Below are positions 45,764 to 56,313 of a stretch of DNA of 64,000 bases, piece after piece (position 1 is the stretch's first letter; every line of letters starts with the position of its first letter). Position numbers and translations under genes: made by a program. Origin of the DNA: Sacculina carcini (Eukaryota > Arthropoda > Thecostraca > Sacculinidae). The notes under the pieces were generated by a model. That model made no database searches. It was not told where the DNA came from and saw only the letters and a list, made by a program, of their open reading frames with translations. The DNA lies in the NCBI GenBank assembly GCA_916048095.2, contig OU696578.1:6734287-6798286 (forward strand), read 5' to 3'.

Positions 45764-46953
45764 TCATTGGTCACCAGGGTTAGTAGGGGAGGGCGGAGAA
45801 GAGACAACAGTAGTAGTGGGAGGGAGGGAAGTGGTAGGGGGAGCAGAGAGAGGGGTGGAGTAGGGTGATGGAAGAGGGGCCACAATGGCGCGTTCACGGA
45901 GGGACTCACGAGCTGCGATGAAAGAGGGACAGCTGGGCGAAAAAGAGGAGTGGATGGAGGGGCGATTGCGACGGGCACAATTGATACACTGGGCGCTGGA
46001 GCGATTGTGACAGACGGCGGACATGTGTGATCTCGCACAGTGCCCACATGTCACCTTGTTGCTGTTAGCGCAGCGCTCAGTCCGATGGCCGAGACCCGCG
46101 AAGCGACCGCAGTGTACCGCCCAGAAGCGATCATACACCACGCAGCAGCGGAGGCCGATAAAGAGTCGATCTCCGACCGCCTTGATGCCGCGACGGACTT
46201 CCGGCGAAACAGCCAGAACAGCATTCGTTTGTCCAGACTTGGACCGGTGGATGAGCAGTAGCTTTTGTTGAGAGGCAGGAGCAGATGAAACGATGGGGTT
46301 CTTCAGTCGCAGGGTGGACATGAGCCTTTCGGGGGTCAGAGGAGCTGGGACGTTGGTGAGGGTAATTTTAGGCATGATCGAAAGTTGACGCTTGTGCACC
46401 GTCAGCTCAATATTTTCGATTTGGCTACCAAGTTTTTTGGCAGCATCCTGGGCAGCCTCTTCGGAGCAGCACTTTAGGACGACTCCCCCCTGCGACGTCT
46501 GACGTACCTGCGCCACTGGCACCGTGTCCAGCACCTTTTCGATGATGTCCGTCTTGATAGGAGCCGCCGTCTTGTTATTCAGAACAACTGCGAACGAATG
46601 GTTCGCAGCTCCCTTGACAGTCGGACGGGTGGAAGTGGCGGACTCAGATTGCGAAGACCTGATCTCCTCTACAAGCTCCGTCTTCAGCTGGGCAAGCTGA
46701 GTCTCTAGTTTGCTGCAGAGCTCAGATAGAGCGTTCTGGCTGGAGTCACGTTTAGCAGATGAAAAATCAGAGACGCACTCAGGACACACCCAGAAAAGTT
46801 TATGCTTTTTCAGCGCTGTGTGCGCCGCTGAAGACAGGGCGGCACAGGACGGGTGGAATGTGCGATCACACCCGGGCAGAGTATGCGGGCGCCCGTTGTC
46901 ACGCTCTCACCGCAAGTGCACGAACGCACCTTATCAGTTGATCTTGCTGGCAT
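45764..46953 (-). pseudogene. LINE A ORF1 with PHD finger and zinc knuckles
   Basis: The start ATG at 46953 opens a Cys-rich stretch (CTCGESVTTGARILC). A frame change near 46875 then leads to CDRTFHPSC and FWVCPEC, so together the spacing is that of a PHD finger. A coiled-coil-like block follows (LCSKLETQLAQLKTELVEEI), then an RRM-like middle, then knuckles CGHCARSHMSAVC and CINCARRNRPS...C near residues 225-275 of the 341-residue open part. ORF1 proteins bind LINE RNA. The PHD finger may read histone tails. The Pro/Thr-rich tail runs to 45764. Confidence 0.8.
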
Positions 46954-47040
46954 AATGACCAGTCACAAAGTCACAGTCACAAAGTCACACTAAACAGGCA
47001 GGAGGAGCACAAAAACACGACCGCGCGGGACGAGCACTCA

Positions 47041-47702
47041 GACAAGACTGAAGTATTGGATGATGCATATATCACAAAGTATGTAAGCAAAACTCAACAA
47101 ACACTGTTAACTAAGATGTACAATAAGGAAAGAAACCGATTATCTAAGAAACTAGATACACTGTGTATGAACAGTGCATGGAACAATGTAGGAGATAAGT
47201 CAATTATTTGTAATCTATCATCTAAGAAACTGACACAAGATGAAACGTTTTATCATTAGGATCAAACTTTGATACTGGAATGCGCACTAAATCAATACAA
47301 TCAGCTATTGCGCAAAACTACCGATGGAGTGACTCAGACGTAGACCAAGGTGTCAAACAAGGATTAATAACATGTCTTCACACGTTTTCCAGAAATATTG
47401 AGTCCGTATTGCCAAAAGATATTTGAAGGCAATTGACAATCTGAAAAAAGACACAACAATCACCATAAAAAGGGCAGACAAAGGAGGTGGAATTGTAATA
47501 TTGGATACATCTAACTATGTTACTAAAATTGAAAACCATCTCAGCGACAAAAATGTGTATCAGACCCAGAGCAGAGGATATGTAAAGAAAAAAAGCGAAA
47601 CATTCAACAAAGAAGCACGATGAATACTAAAGAAATCAGAGAAAGGTAAAAGAATGCTGCATTTACTTGAGGAAAATCCGGCTCCACCCACATTATATGG
47701 TT
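47041..47702 (+). mobile_element. Penelope-like element, 5' coding part (+ copy)
   Basis: Open pieces read DDAYITKYVSKTQQTLLTKM and, at 47423-47623, ITIKRADKGGGIVILDTSNY, the N-terminal RT region of Penelope-like elements. They then run to NPAPPTLYG, where a LINE interrupts the reading just before L-P-K-L-H-K. Several frame changes are present. The left border with LINE A at about 47040 falls inside coding sequence, so the true 5' end is missing. Confidence 0.8.
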
Positions 47703-49330
47703 TAACTCTCTCCTTACATCTCTAAGTTCCTTGACCCGTGTCAATCTGGTTTCCGCTCTGCTCACTCTACTGAATCTGTACTTATTTCCTTGTGTAATGA
47801 TACCCTTTCACACTTCTCCTACCGTCAATCTGTCCTCTTGGTATTACTTGATCTGTCCTCGGCTTTTGATCTTGTTAGTCACCCTATTATTATTCGTGAT
47901 CTTTCCTGTTTGGGTCTATCTTCTTCCGCCCTTTCTCTTCTGAAATCTTACCTCACTGATCGTACTTACTCAGTTGACTTCAATTCCTCTACCTCTGCTC
48001 ACTTCCCTCTTCGATCTGGTGTTCCCCAAGGTTCCGTCCTTGGCCCACTATTATTTAATCTTTATATGTCTTCTCTTTGCCCCGTTCTTCGAAAACATTC
48101 CATTACTTTCAAAATCTATGCCGATGACATCCAATTCCTCATTCCTGTCACTCCTGATACTCCTTCCTTTCTCTCTGATATACTTTCTGAAATTTCCTCA
48201 TGGGCCGCCTCTCGGCAGTTGTACTTGAATACTTCTAAGTCTGAGTTCATCGTCCTTCATCCACCTCGTATTTCACCTCCTCTTCTCCCATTTCCTATCT
48301 CAACTGCTGTTCGCAATCTCGGCTCTATCTTTGTCTCTTCGCTCTCCTGCTTTGACAATATCGTTTCTGTCGCCCGCACTTGTCGTCTTATTCTGCGCTC
48401 TCTCTACCCTATACGTCCCTATCTTGATAAAAATTCCGCCATCACTCTTGTTCATACTCTCATTTTCCCCAGGTTAGACTACTGCAACTCGCTTTACTTT
48501 AGTGCTCCTCGTTCTCATCTCTTAATCCTTCAGCGTGTGATCAACCAATCTTGTCGATTTGTCTTTCATCCTACCTTTTCTCGCCACACGTCTCACCTAC
48601 TTTTTCAACTCCACTGGCTTCCTATCATCCCACGAATTCATTTTCGCCTTTGCTGTCTCATTTACAAGCTTCTGCATGATCCTCACCAACCTTCTTATCT
48701 TGCTAATCTTTTGTCTCCCACTGACTCACACTCCTCTCGTCGTCCTCTTCCTCTCGCTTGTCCTCGTGCATCTAATGAATCTTCCTGGTCCTCTAAATCG
48801 TTCTTCTTTTACGCCCCTCGCTTGTATAATTCTCTTCCCTCTCATATCACCCGCGCCTCTTCATTTCGGTCATTCCGCCATCGGCTTCGCCTGTACCTTT
48901 TTGACATTTCATTTGATCCCGTCTCTCACTCTCTCTCTCCTTTCGCCTCTCTGTGATATTGTTTGAACTATTTCTCCGTTTCATGATTGTTTCAATTCTC
49001 GTTGTCTTATTTTTCCCTGTCTTGAGCACAGTTACTGCTTCCTTTCCTTCCTTGCTGCTTTATTTATTATATTGTGAATGTTCTCTGTAATAATTCTCTG
49101 TCGATTTTATTGTTTGAACATACCACTTGATTTTTTGGAACTGTGCCCTTTGTGCTTGTGCTTGCTATTTAGCAATTTTGGTTGTTTTGTGACTTCTCTT
49201 TCTTTTACTTGCTCATTTCTCCCATATTCTTTACAATTGTCGTTTTATCTCAATTGATGTTTTCCCTTTTTCGCGCTTGTGTTTTACCGGCGCTATAGCA
49301 AATACACGTTGTTGTTGTTGTTGTTGTTGT
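47703..49330 (+). mobile_element. LINE B: CR1/L2-like LINE, 5'-truncated
   Basis: Starts within RT and ends at GCGCTATAGCAAATACACG plus (TTG)n. It splits the Penelope RT between TATATGG and TTTGCCAAAAC. It is related to LINE A but clearly a different family by protein sequence. The region 48960-49310 is 3' untranslated sequence. Confidence 0.88.
47790..48956 (+). pseudogene. LINE B reverse transcriptase and C-terminal domain, partial
   Basis: 388 residues open to a stop at 48956. DLSSAFDLVSHPII, SGVPQGSVLGPLLFNLYMS and KIYADDIQFLI give the RT catalytic blocks with the Y-A-D-D. The CR1/L2-type tail follows, with DYCNSLYFSAP, FQLHWLPIIPRIHFR and APRLYNSLPSHI. The endonuclease and ORF1 are missing through 5' truncation, so the copy could not move alone. 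The RT core itself looks undamaged. A related copy is at 53973-54966. Confidence 0.87.
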
Positions 49331-50263
49331 TTGCCAAAACTTCATAAAGAGGGAGTTCCGATCAGACCGAACACATCATGCGTAGGACGCGCTCCACACA
49401 GACTTGCGAAATGTCTTGCAACATACTTAACACCACTTCTAGGCCGTCTAAGCGATTCTCACCTAAGAAATTCGGGCGATCTCCTGCGTAGATTGCAAAG
49501 TATAAATACAGTGGATAAGACTATGGCGAGTTTTGACGTCAAATCACTATACACGAACGTAGATCATATGGATGCGATGAAAGTGTTGGAACGTGCAATA
49601 AATGAGTTCAACTTAGACCTACCTATTGCCAAAAAACAGTTCGTTGAATTATTAAAGTTGTGTTCGAATTTCAACGCTTTTACGTTCCAGAATGAGGAAT
49701 ACTCGCAGAACAGTGGACTCGCAATGGGCTCACCGCTGAGTCCTATTCTAGCCAATCTGTACATGGAAAATCTCGAAATGTCTCAGTATCGTAACATCAT
49801 AGGAAAAGAAGCGGTATGGCTTAGATACGTAGATGACGTGCTCGTAATTGCGCCAAAATCAATTGATTTAAATATCAAGTTGAACGAGCTCAACAGGGTG
49901 TGCGAAAATGTACAATTCACAATAGAGTATGAAAAAGAAGAAAAAATTTCATTTCTCGATGTGCTAATATCCAACGCAAATGGTCAAATGGTATTTGATG
50001 TATACAGGAAACCGACTGCCGAAAATGACAAAATTCATGCCTTGTCGTGTCATTCAGAGTCAATGAAATCAGGAATGATTATAGGAGAGTTCTTAAGGGC
50101 TTTGAGAATATGTAGTTCCGAAAAGCTCAGTAATGAAATGAAAAAGAGCATGCAAATATTCCAGGATTTGAAATACACATCAGCATTCATAATCAAATGC
50201 AAAAGGAAAGCTCAAAAATACATCAAAGAAAAAAGTGTGCACTCAATACAAATAAGGACATGA
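49331..50263 (+). pseudogene. Penelope reverse transcriptase core (+ copy)
   Basis: MASFDVKSLYTNV, SGLAMGSPLSPILANLYME and LRYVDDVLVIAP are intact catalytic blocks. The frame changes near 50200-50260, where the downstream endonuclease frame begins. The N-terminal part of the same RT lies before the LINE at 47423-47702. Confidence 0.88.
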
Positions 50264-50742
50264 TAATCGTTCCAGAATCAAAGGAGTGCAGACAACTGAA
50301 CACTATACTGAAGAGAACAAACTACATGCTGGTACCAACAACAGGATTAAAAATATCCGATCAACTTATGAAAAAGACAGTCAAAACATCTAGGAACACT
50401 CAAACAGGAAACGAACTAACTAATAAAGATAGCGTAGTATATATAATACCATTTAGTGGATGCGATAAGGCTTATTACGGTGAGACAGGAAAGGGCATTG
50501 CAATGAGAATAAAACAACATCGTGCGGATGTGAGACATCACAGAATGTCAAATTCATTAGTAGTACACATTGAGGAATGTGGCAGTTTACCCAACTGGGA
50601 AAAGGTGGAAGTTGTAGCTGAATGTGGGAAAAAATCTGAAAGAAAAACAGTAGAAGCCGCCTACATAATAAATAATGTAAATATAAATAGTAGGGATGGG
50701 CATGTTAATTTAGGAACCTTGCCTTCACAATTATTATTATAA
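50197..50742 (+). pseudogene. Penelope GIY-YIG endonuclease region (+ copy)
   Basis: A 181-residue segment. VVYIIPFSGCDKAYYGETG provides the Y-I-I plus Y-x-G signature of the GIY-YIG fold, followed by RIKQHRADVRHH with the usual Arg and His, and a later E (TVEAAYI). This endonuclease, fused behind RT, defines Penelope-like elements and is thought to cut the target. A linker (VPTTGLKISDQLMKK) joins it to RT. Confidence 0.88.
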
Positions 50743-50803
50743 GAAGACGTAGTAATATATGTGTGTATACACTCTCCACAAAGGAAACATGAGTGGAACG
50801 CTG

Positions 50804-51288
50804 AATAATATTTTCACCTCACAAGTGCCGCGACAAATTCTGCTGGGGCTTGTAAGCACTGAAGCTTATCACGGATGGCTACAGAAAAACCCATGAAATT
50901 TTCACCACTACCATCTAAACAGTCGTCAGTTCTATATAAATGGCGAGCCGTACCCACGCACCCCTATCGCCCCGAAGCCTAGACAAAAGGTCTATATATG
51001 AGATCGTATCTATCACTGTTTGACGGCACCGGCCTCGATAAGGAAAACCAGGGCCTGGATATCGCACATGATGATTATGCGTCCGGCTATACTCTGTTTA
51101 TTGTAGATCTGAATCCGGATCAGTGTGGAGGTGATCATTTGCATCCGCGTGAACAAGGTAATGTGAGGTTTGAGCTGGCATTCACTTACGCTCTACCAGA
51201 GACAATTAACATTCTAATCTACGCCACGTTTGAAAACGAAATCACAATTGACAGCGCGGGACGTGTCAGCACAGATTTTCAACTATGA
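50804..51288 (+). pseudogene. Polinton capsid-family (jelly-roll) protein, C-terminal part
   Basis: The stretch SQVPRQILLGLVSTEAYHG and, in 50998-51288, YASGYTLFIVDLNPD with LPETINILIYATFENEI fit the C-terminal region of a conserved Polinton protein, known in databases as F54H12.2-like, which is considered capsid related. Only the C-terminal part is present, the remainder having been lost at the Penelope insertion. Broken. The exact capsid role is inferred from family knowledge. Confidence 0.6.
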
Positions 51289-51731
51289 ACGCTCTTGAAT
51301 TGGAACGGTTGCTCGACACAGCCGCCACATTTCGGGTGGTTTGGGCGTGCGACCGGCTAAAACATTTTAGATTTGCTCGCGGTGTGCGCACATCAATTAT
51401 TGTGAACATACAACCGCGTTGGCAATCGGGTCTGCATTGGGTCGTGTTTGCCTGGGACGGTGAAAATCTGCAATATTTCGACTCTTCTGGCAACTCACGC
51501 ATCTGGCATCCCTCGTTTGTGAATTTTATAAACAAGCATGTCAATTATAGTCGGTGCATGTTGAACACGCGCGTCATTCAGGACCCGGACTCGGACGTGT
51601 GTGGACAGTACTGTGCTCTGTTTGTTGCATTGTTTGACAACGGCTGGGATCTGCACGATTTCGTTTCGTGCCTATCCATCGATCCTGCTACCAACAATCA
51701 GCTTTTAGCGCTGATATGGTCATACTTGTAG
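51285..51731 (+). pseudogene. Polinton adenain-type cysteine protease
   Basis: 148 residues. GLHWVVFAWD supplies the catalytic His, YFDSSG the Asp/Asn and DVCGQYCALF the catalytic Cys, in the order of the adenovirus maturation protease family. Start and previous stop overlap by four bases. In Polintons and adenoviruses the enzyme trims capsid proteins. It belongs to a broken element, though this segment is open. Confidence 0.88.
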
Positions 51732-52234
51732 ACTGTGAAGGTTTCCAGCACAAGGATTCGCCTTTTGTTGTCAAGGCTGTGCATGACCTGTGCTCGGGAT
51801 ACTTGTGGCACACCATCTTACCGCCTCCACAATTGAAACTCAACGCTGAGCGACGCAAGCATTTTCTATTTTTGACGGCGACGCAGCACGGCTTGGAATA
51901 TAATTACAATCCATACAGCACGCACAAGTATGAACAAAAGCTGCGCGACGCAAGTTACCTGATACAAGGTCTGGCACCCGACCGCATCTACGCCAAAGGT
52001 CTGGACAAGGCCCGCCGACTTTCCCATCTACTTGAACTAAACATTGAAAATCTCGAAGACATCCTACCCGACTATTTATCCATGAACGCACGCGACATAC
52101 ATATACTACCCAACATCACACCGTGTCCATATAACCATGTCATTCCTACAAACTGCTGTATTTTACGTTGTCAACATTTCGCTAAGTTGGTTTTTGCAAT
52201 TAATCTATGTACACCGCGCATGCTGCCATTTTAA
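51668..52234 (+). pseudogene. Polinton conserved hypothetical protein
   Basis: 188 residues, and the natural start may be the Met of MVILVDCEGFQ (51716). That V-D-C-E-G-F block and ATQHGLEYNYNPY resemble a family often seen in Polintons and related elements, with an acidic pair that could suit a nuclease-like fold. That reading is tentative and no function is assigned. Confidence 0.5.
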
Positions 52235-52334
52235 TATATTGAACAATAACAAAATGTGTTTTTTTTCGCGCGCAATAATCAAACTCTTGTGACACATCAC
52301 GAAATGTATTGATACATCGTACACATAGAATAAT

Positions 52335-52919
52335 TCAACAAATTTTGTTCCGTTTACCTTGTGGTTCACCTTGAACCTCCTTGTGCACAACCATCTTTAT
52401 TTTGTCGGCTTTAAATTCACGATAAATCTTGGTTTCGGTCAAGTACTGTTTTCTCGAGTCATAGTAGCTCATAAAAATGGTCTTCATCCACTCCATAGTG
52501 TTGCTGGTCTCATCGGGCGGCCGATAAATCTGAGTCTCGTCACTTCGCACCAACGCCACCGACAACACTTTGAATGATACAGTGGCTGCAACGGCTCCAA
52601 GAACAGCATCTCTCATCGGTCGACTCATAACTGTATCGATCACAATCTGTAGTGCACGCTCCTCGTTGGTGAATATTCCGACCGCGCCGCGACTAAGTTT
52701 CCAAAAGGGGTCAAAATATCGCTCCATTTGCATAATATTAGTAAGCTGTTTTTGTAAGTGTTCGAAATCCGTCTTACTGTGTTTTTCCAGTCGTCCGAAA
52801 ATAATCCAAATCCTCTGCTCCAGCGGGTGTCCACAGATGAACGGTGTGTCGGCAACAAACTTGACCGCATGATGTTCCAATGGCAGGATCCGCTTGGTCG
52901 TATCAACGTTTGTATTCAC
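52335..52919 (-). pseudogene. Polinton-region hypothetical protein
   Basis: 194 residues on the - strand, opposite to the protease side. It contains FICGHPLEQRIWIIFGRLEK and MRDAVLGAVAATVSFKVLSV, a possible single hydrophobic helix. No family is recognised. It lies between the hypothetical gene above and the right terminal repeat, so it is probably an element gene transcribed inward. Confidence 0.5.
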
Positions 52920-53112
52920 CTAACTCATGCTGACAATCCCCTGATAAAGCTACACAACCTCACCCTCAAGCGTCTCGAGCTCAACTACGTATCACGGCTG
53001 ACACTAATTGCACTCCTTATCGGAGCATGCGTCATAACTATCGCCAATATCACTCCGTGTTTGATAATTTCGCTCTTACAGTTAATGTTTATCTTTCTTT
53101 GTATAAACACCA

Positions 53113-53381
53113 TGAGCTGTGTTTCTCCTGCTACACTAGTGCCTAATTATAACTATCGCTATGTTGGTGGTAGTTCGTCAGATAGCAAACAAATCATCAG
53201 CGTATCGTACAAGGAGTACACAACGTTTGACGTGTGTTTTTTGGACGCTCTACAAGGTGCTTCTGTGCCTGATACATGGTCGGCTGAATTGGAAATTGTG
53301 TATGAGACACACGATATGATTTACATCATAAAGATTGATCGAAAATTCAATAAACATTTGTGTTCACGATGTGTTCGTTGA
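53113..53381 (+). pseudogene. Possible small Polinton protein near right terminus
   Basis: The open frame reaches back to 52758, but there it overlaps the - strand gene. A start at Met 53113 (MSCVSPATLVPN) gives 89 residues. A strongly hydrophobic stretch lies just before it (52990-53110). Not recognised. The 130 bases from 53382 to 53510 hold no gene. Confidence 0.3.
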
Positions 53382-53510
53382 ATCGTATCGCCAATATTAT
53401 TCTACATGATTTCCGTTTGTATATTTGCCATAGTTGTGTATCAAGTGAAAATACACAAAGATCATTTCGTTGCAAGTCATTTTTGTGTGAATTCCGACAC
53501 AGTCGAATAG

Positions 53511-53972
53511 CGTTTAAATTACCGATTTAGTCAAACCGTTTTGTATGAATAGGGCACCCATTTCGGCTATAATTGAAAATTATTCTATTCACGCCTCTGC
53601 CAAACATCGACTTGGCAATCCCAATATATCGTGACGCAAAAAAATGTGACGCGAAATAATTATTAAATACAAATGTGACGCAAAATGGCTTTTAAAGCAA
53701 AAAAATTATATTTAGCCCTATTAAACATTCCCCGTAAAACGCTGCTGTGGTCGAACTCTGCGAGGACCCCGGTTCGAAACCCGTCAGGTATGTATATTTA
53801 AAATACATAAAGTTAGGTTAGGTTAGGTTGAGTCGGGTTAGGTTATGTATAGAATGAAGAATACATACAATAAAGAATAGGAAAAAATAATTATAAATAC
53901 AAATGTGGCGCTAATGAGACAAATAAAGTAATTTAGAGACGCTCTATGCGTTAATTTAGAGACGCTAATATG
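53511..53972 (-). repeat. Polinton right terminal inverted repeat, truncated
   Basis: Inverted match of 16527-16855 plus the inner end of 8600-9472, including the tRNA-like box (53735-53800), TTAGGTTAGG tract (53815-53845) and a degenerate piece of the 40-bp minisatellite (53905-53970). It ends where LINE B copy 2 starts, so the outer tip is lost. Confidence 0.88.
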
Positions 53973-54966
53973 GCGCTCTTTGTCTCTTCGCTCTCCTGTT
54001 TGGACAATATCGTATCTGTCGCTCGCACTTGTCGTCTTATTCTGCGCTCTCTCTACCATATCGTCCCTAACTTGATAAAAATTCCGCCATCACTCTTGTT
54101 CATACTCTGATCTTTCCCAGGTTAGACTACTGCAACTCGCTTTACTTTAGTGCTCCTCGTTCTCATCTCTTAATCCTTCAGCGTGTGATCAATCAATCTT
54201 GTCGATTTGTCTTTCATCCTACCTTTTCTCGCCACACGTCTCACCTACTTTTTCAACTGCACTGGCTTCCTATCATCCCACGAATTCATTTTAGCCTTTG
54301 CTGTCTCATTTACAAGCTTCTGCATGATCCTCTCCAACCTTCTTATCTTGCTAATCTTTTATCTCCCACTGATTCACATTCTTCTCGTCGCCCTCTTCCT
54401 CTCGCTTGTCCTCGTGCATCTAACGAATCTTCCTGGTCCTCTAAATCGTTCTTCTTTTACGCCCCTCGCTTGTATAATTATTTTCCCTCTCATATCACCC
54501 GCGCCTCTACATTTCGGTCATTCCGCCTTCGTCTTCGCCTTTACCTTTTTGACATTTCATTTGATCCCTTCTCTCACTCTCTCTCTCCTTTCGACTCTCT
54601 GTGATATTGTTTCAACTATTTCTCCGTTTCATGATTGCTTCAATTCTCCTCGTTGTCTTATTTTTCCCTGTCTTGAGCACAGTTACTGCTTCCTTTCCTT
54701 CCTTGCTGCTTTATTTTTCCTATTGTGATTGTTCTCTGTAATAATTCTCTGTCGATTTTATTGTTCGAACATACCACTTGATTTTTGGATCTGTGCTCTT
54801 CGTGCTTGTGCTTGCTATTTACCCATTTTAGTTGTTTTGTGACTTCACGCTCTTTTACCTGTATATTTATCCCTTATTCTTTACAATCGTCGTTTTACCT
54901 CAATTGATGTCTTCCGTTTTTCGCGCTTGTGTTTTACCGGCGCTATAGCAAATACACGTTGTTGTA
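53973..54966 (+). mobile_element. LINE B copy 2, strongly 5'-truncated
   Basis: Matches 48330-49320 with scattered differences and ends CAAATACACGTTGTTG. The largest open part is 54185-54604 (INQSCRFVFHPTFSRHTSHL to the stop), the C-terminal RT tail. It cuts into the Polinton right terminal repeat. Confidence 0.88.
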
Positions 54967-55064
54967 AAAAAATAGTTACACGTCTCTCGAAGAAAAAAGG
55001 AAAAAAATTATATTGCACTGTCCAGGCCGGATTCACGGAGAAACTCTAACATTTATCTGTATAT

Positions 55065-55450
55065 CTCTGGGTTTTCTTAACCCAGAATTGTGCTGAGGTT
55101 CGGGACCAGTTGTTGGCTCGCTAAATACCGTAGAAGTGAGCGGCGCTGCCGACTATAACTCACGCAATGTATGAGGACATGCTCGACCGTGAGAGGGGAG
55201 CTGCATTCTATACAAATTGGCGGAGGTAATTTGTCAAACAGAAAACTGAGTCTAGTGTGTAAGTCTAGTGTGTCCAATTCTCAGCCGACCCAACAGTCTC
55301 TCTTGTCTCGGGGAGATCGCTGCTGGCGCCGAGTGGGGACCCATCTGACAAATTACTCGTCCGAGGGCATATTGTGGTCAAAATTGGTTCCATCGTTCTC
55401 GGCAATGCATAAGCGCTTGTTGGTCCACCAGCGAGTACACTAAGCCAGAG
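55065..55450 (-). mobile_element. LINE D, 3' portion (end of ORF2)
   Basis: On the - strand it shows RLRIGHTRL-type sequence and FDKLPPPICIECSSPLTVEHVLIHC, the end of ORF2 in I/Jockey-group LINEs (Cys/His cluster). Frames are broken. It is the downstream part of the element whose RNase H lies at 59704-60000, separated by the LINE C insertion. Confidence 0.7.
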
Positions 55451-55471
55451 CCGTAGCAACCGCCCCCCGTA

Positions 55472-55487
55472 CCCCCCGGCCGGGGGG
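55472..55487. repeat. 16-bp perfect GC palindrome
   Basis: CCCCCCGGCCGGGGGG, preceded by CAGAGCCGTAGCAACC. The surroundings 55450-55860 hold no gene. A DNA-transposon end was considered but no partner end was found. Confidence 0.6.
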
Positions 55488-55859
55488 CCCGAATGTTGGG
55501 GGCCCCGTTGCTATTATTATTCTTATTATTAATTACAGGCAAATCCAGTAGCATGGGAAGAGTGCAAGCACTATTACCACCCTAAGGTGGCCCCATGTAC
55601 CGGAAGCGCCCAAAAGATTCAGAGAGAAAGAGAGTTCGAAGAGAAAAAAGTCTAGAAAGAGAGCTGGAAAGAAAATAATAAATAAATAACAATAAATAAT
55701 AAACCATCATCAGATAACAACCCATAATGTCACTCCGCCCACGTTCTTTATTCTTTTATTCTTTATGAATATTTTAGTTCTACTCCTCCGGAGGAGCTCG
55801 CAGAACAATAAATCATAATTCCTAAATAAATAATAACAATCAACAATAAATATGTGATT

Positions 55860-56310
55860 CAGTAAATAACAGCCATCAATAAATAAGAGTAAATATTGAT
55901 AAATAAGTAATAAATAACAATCAAGAACAATACATACGATTCAATAAGAAACATCCAACAATAAATATAAATATGATTCAATAAGTAACAACAACACAAA
56001 TAAATATGATTCAATAAACAATAACACCAATAAATATGATTTAATAAACAGCAACAACAATAAATATGATTCAATAAACAACAACAACAATAATATGACT
56101 CAATAAACAGCAACAACAATAAATATGATTCAATAAACAACAACAGCCAATACTGAGTAAAAGTATAATTTAATAAATAACAACAACCAATAATAAATAG
56201 TATAAATAGAGAGTAAAATAGGAATAAATATAAATAAATAGAAAATAAATAACAATAAGCATGAATAAATAACAATAAATATGAATAAATATACAATTAA
56301 TAAGACTCAA
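55860..56310. repeat. AT-rich AATAAATA/CAACAATAAATATGATTCAATAAA-type tandem repeats
   Basis: Irregular units of 24-36 bases built on AATAAATATGATTCAATAAA, probably expanded 3' untranslated sequence of LINE C. Confidence 0.7.
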
Positions 56311-56313
56311 CAG

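Larger units (their letters stand above)
42538..47040 (-). mobile_element. LINE A: CR1-group non-LTR retrotransposon, near full length
   Basis: An element of about 4.5 kb with ORF1 (PHD finger, coiled coil, zinc knuckles), ORF2 (endonuclease, RT) and a 3' end in GCGCTATACCAAATACATGG followed by (TTG)n. PHD-bearing ORF1 and microsatellite tails are known for CR1-group LINEs. Both ORFs carry several frame changes, so the copy is dead. The region 42606-42890 is 3' untranslated sequence without a gene. Confidence 0.85.
49331..50745 (+). mobile_element. Penelope-like element, RT core and GIY-YIG endonuclease (+ copy)
   Basis: Continues from LPKLHKEG after the LINE B tail. It is about 97% like the inverted copies at 24434-25533 and 41437-42537 by eye, and it alone retains the endonuclease. 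It ends at about 50745, where Polinton capsid-family coding resumes. Confidence 0.88.
8600..53972. mobile_element. Polinton (Maverick) fossil, split and partly duplicated
   Basis: Identified by long inverted terminal repeats and by the family gene set: retroviral-type integrase, packaging ATPase, protein-primed polymerase B, adenain-type protease and a capsid-family protein. The left half occurs twice (16527-24185 and 33526-41190). The right half is 50760-53510. Between them lies a nest of Penelope and LINE insertions, and the central capsid genes are missing. A BEL element interrupts the left terminal repeat. The element is clearly broken, with more than ten breaks, and should be read as a fossil. 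The two terminal repeats are roughly 95-97% alike by eye, so it is not extremely old. Confidence 0.85.

Noticed and set aside
52758-53112. Long + strand frame overlapping the - strand gene at 52335-52919
   Set aside because: The overlapping part is antisense to a better-supported frame. Only the part after 53113 is kept, at low confidence.
55445-55500. hAT transposon terminus starting CAGAGCCGTAGC
   Set aside because: No matching inverted partner and no 8-bp duplication could be found in the window.
55859-56296. 145-residue Tyr/Leu-rich reading frame on the - strand
   Set aside because: Translation of AT-rich tandem repeats in the LINE C 3' region.
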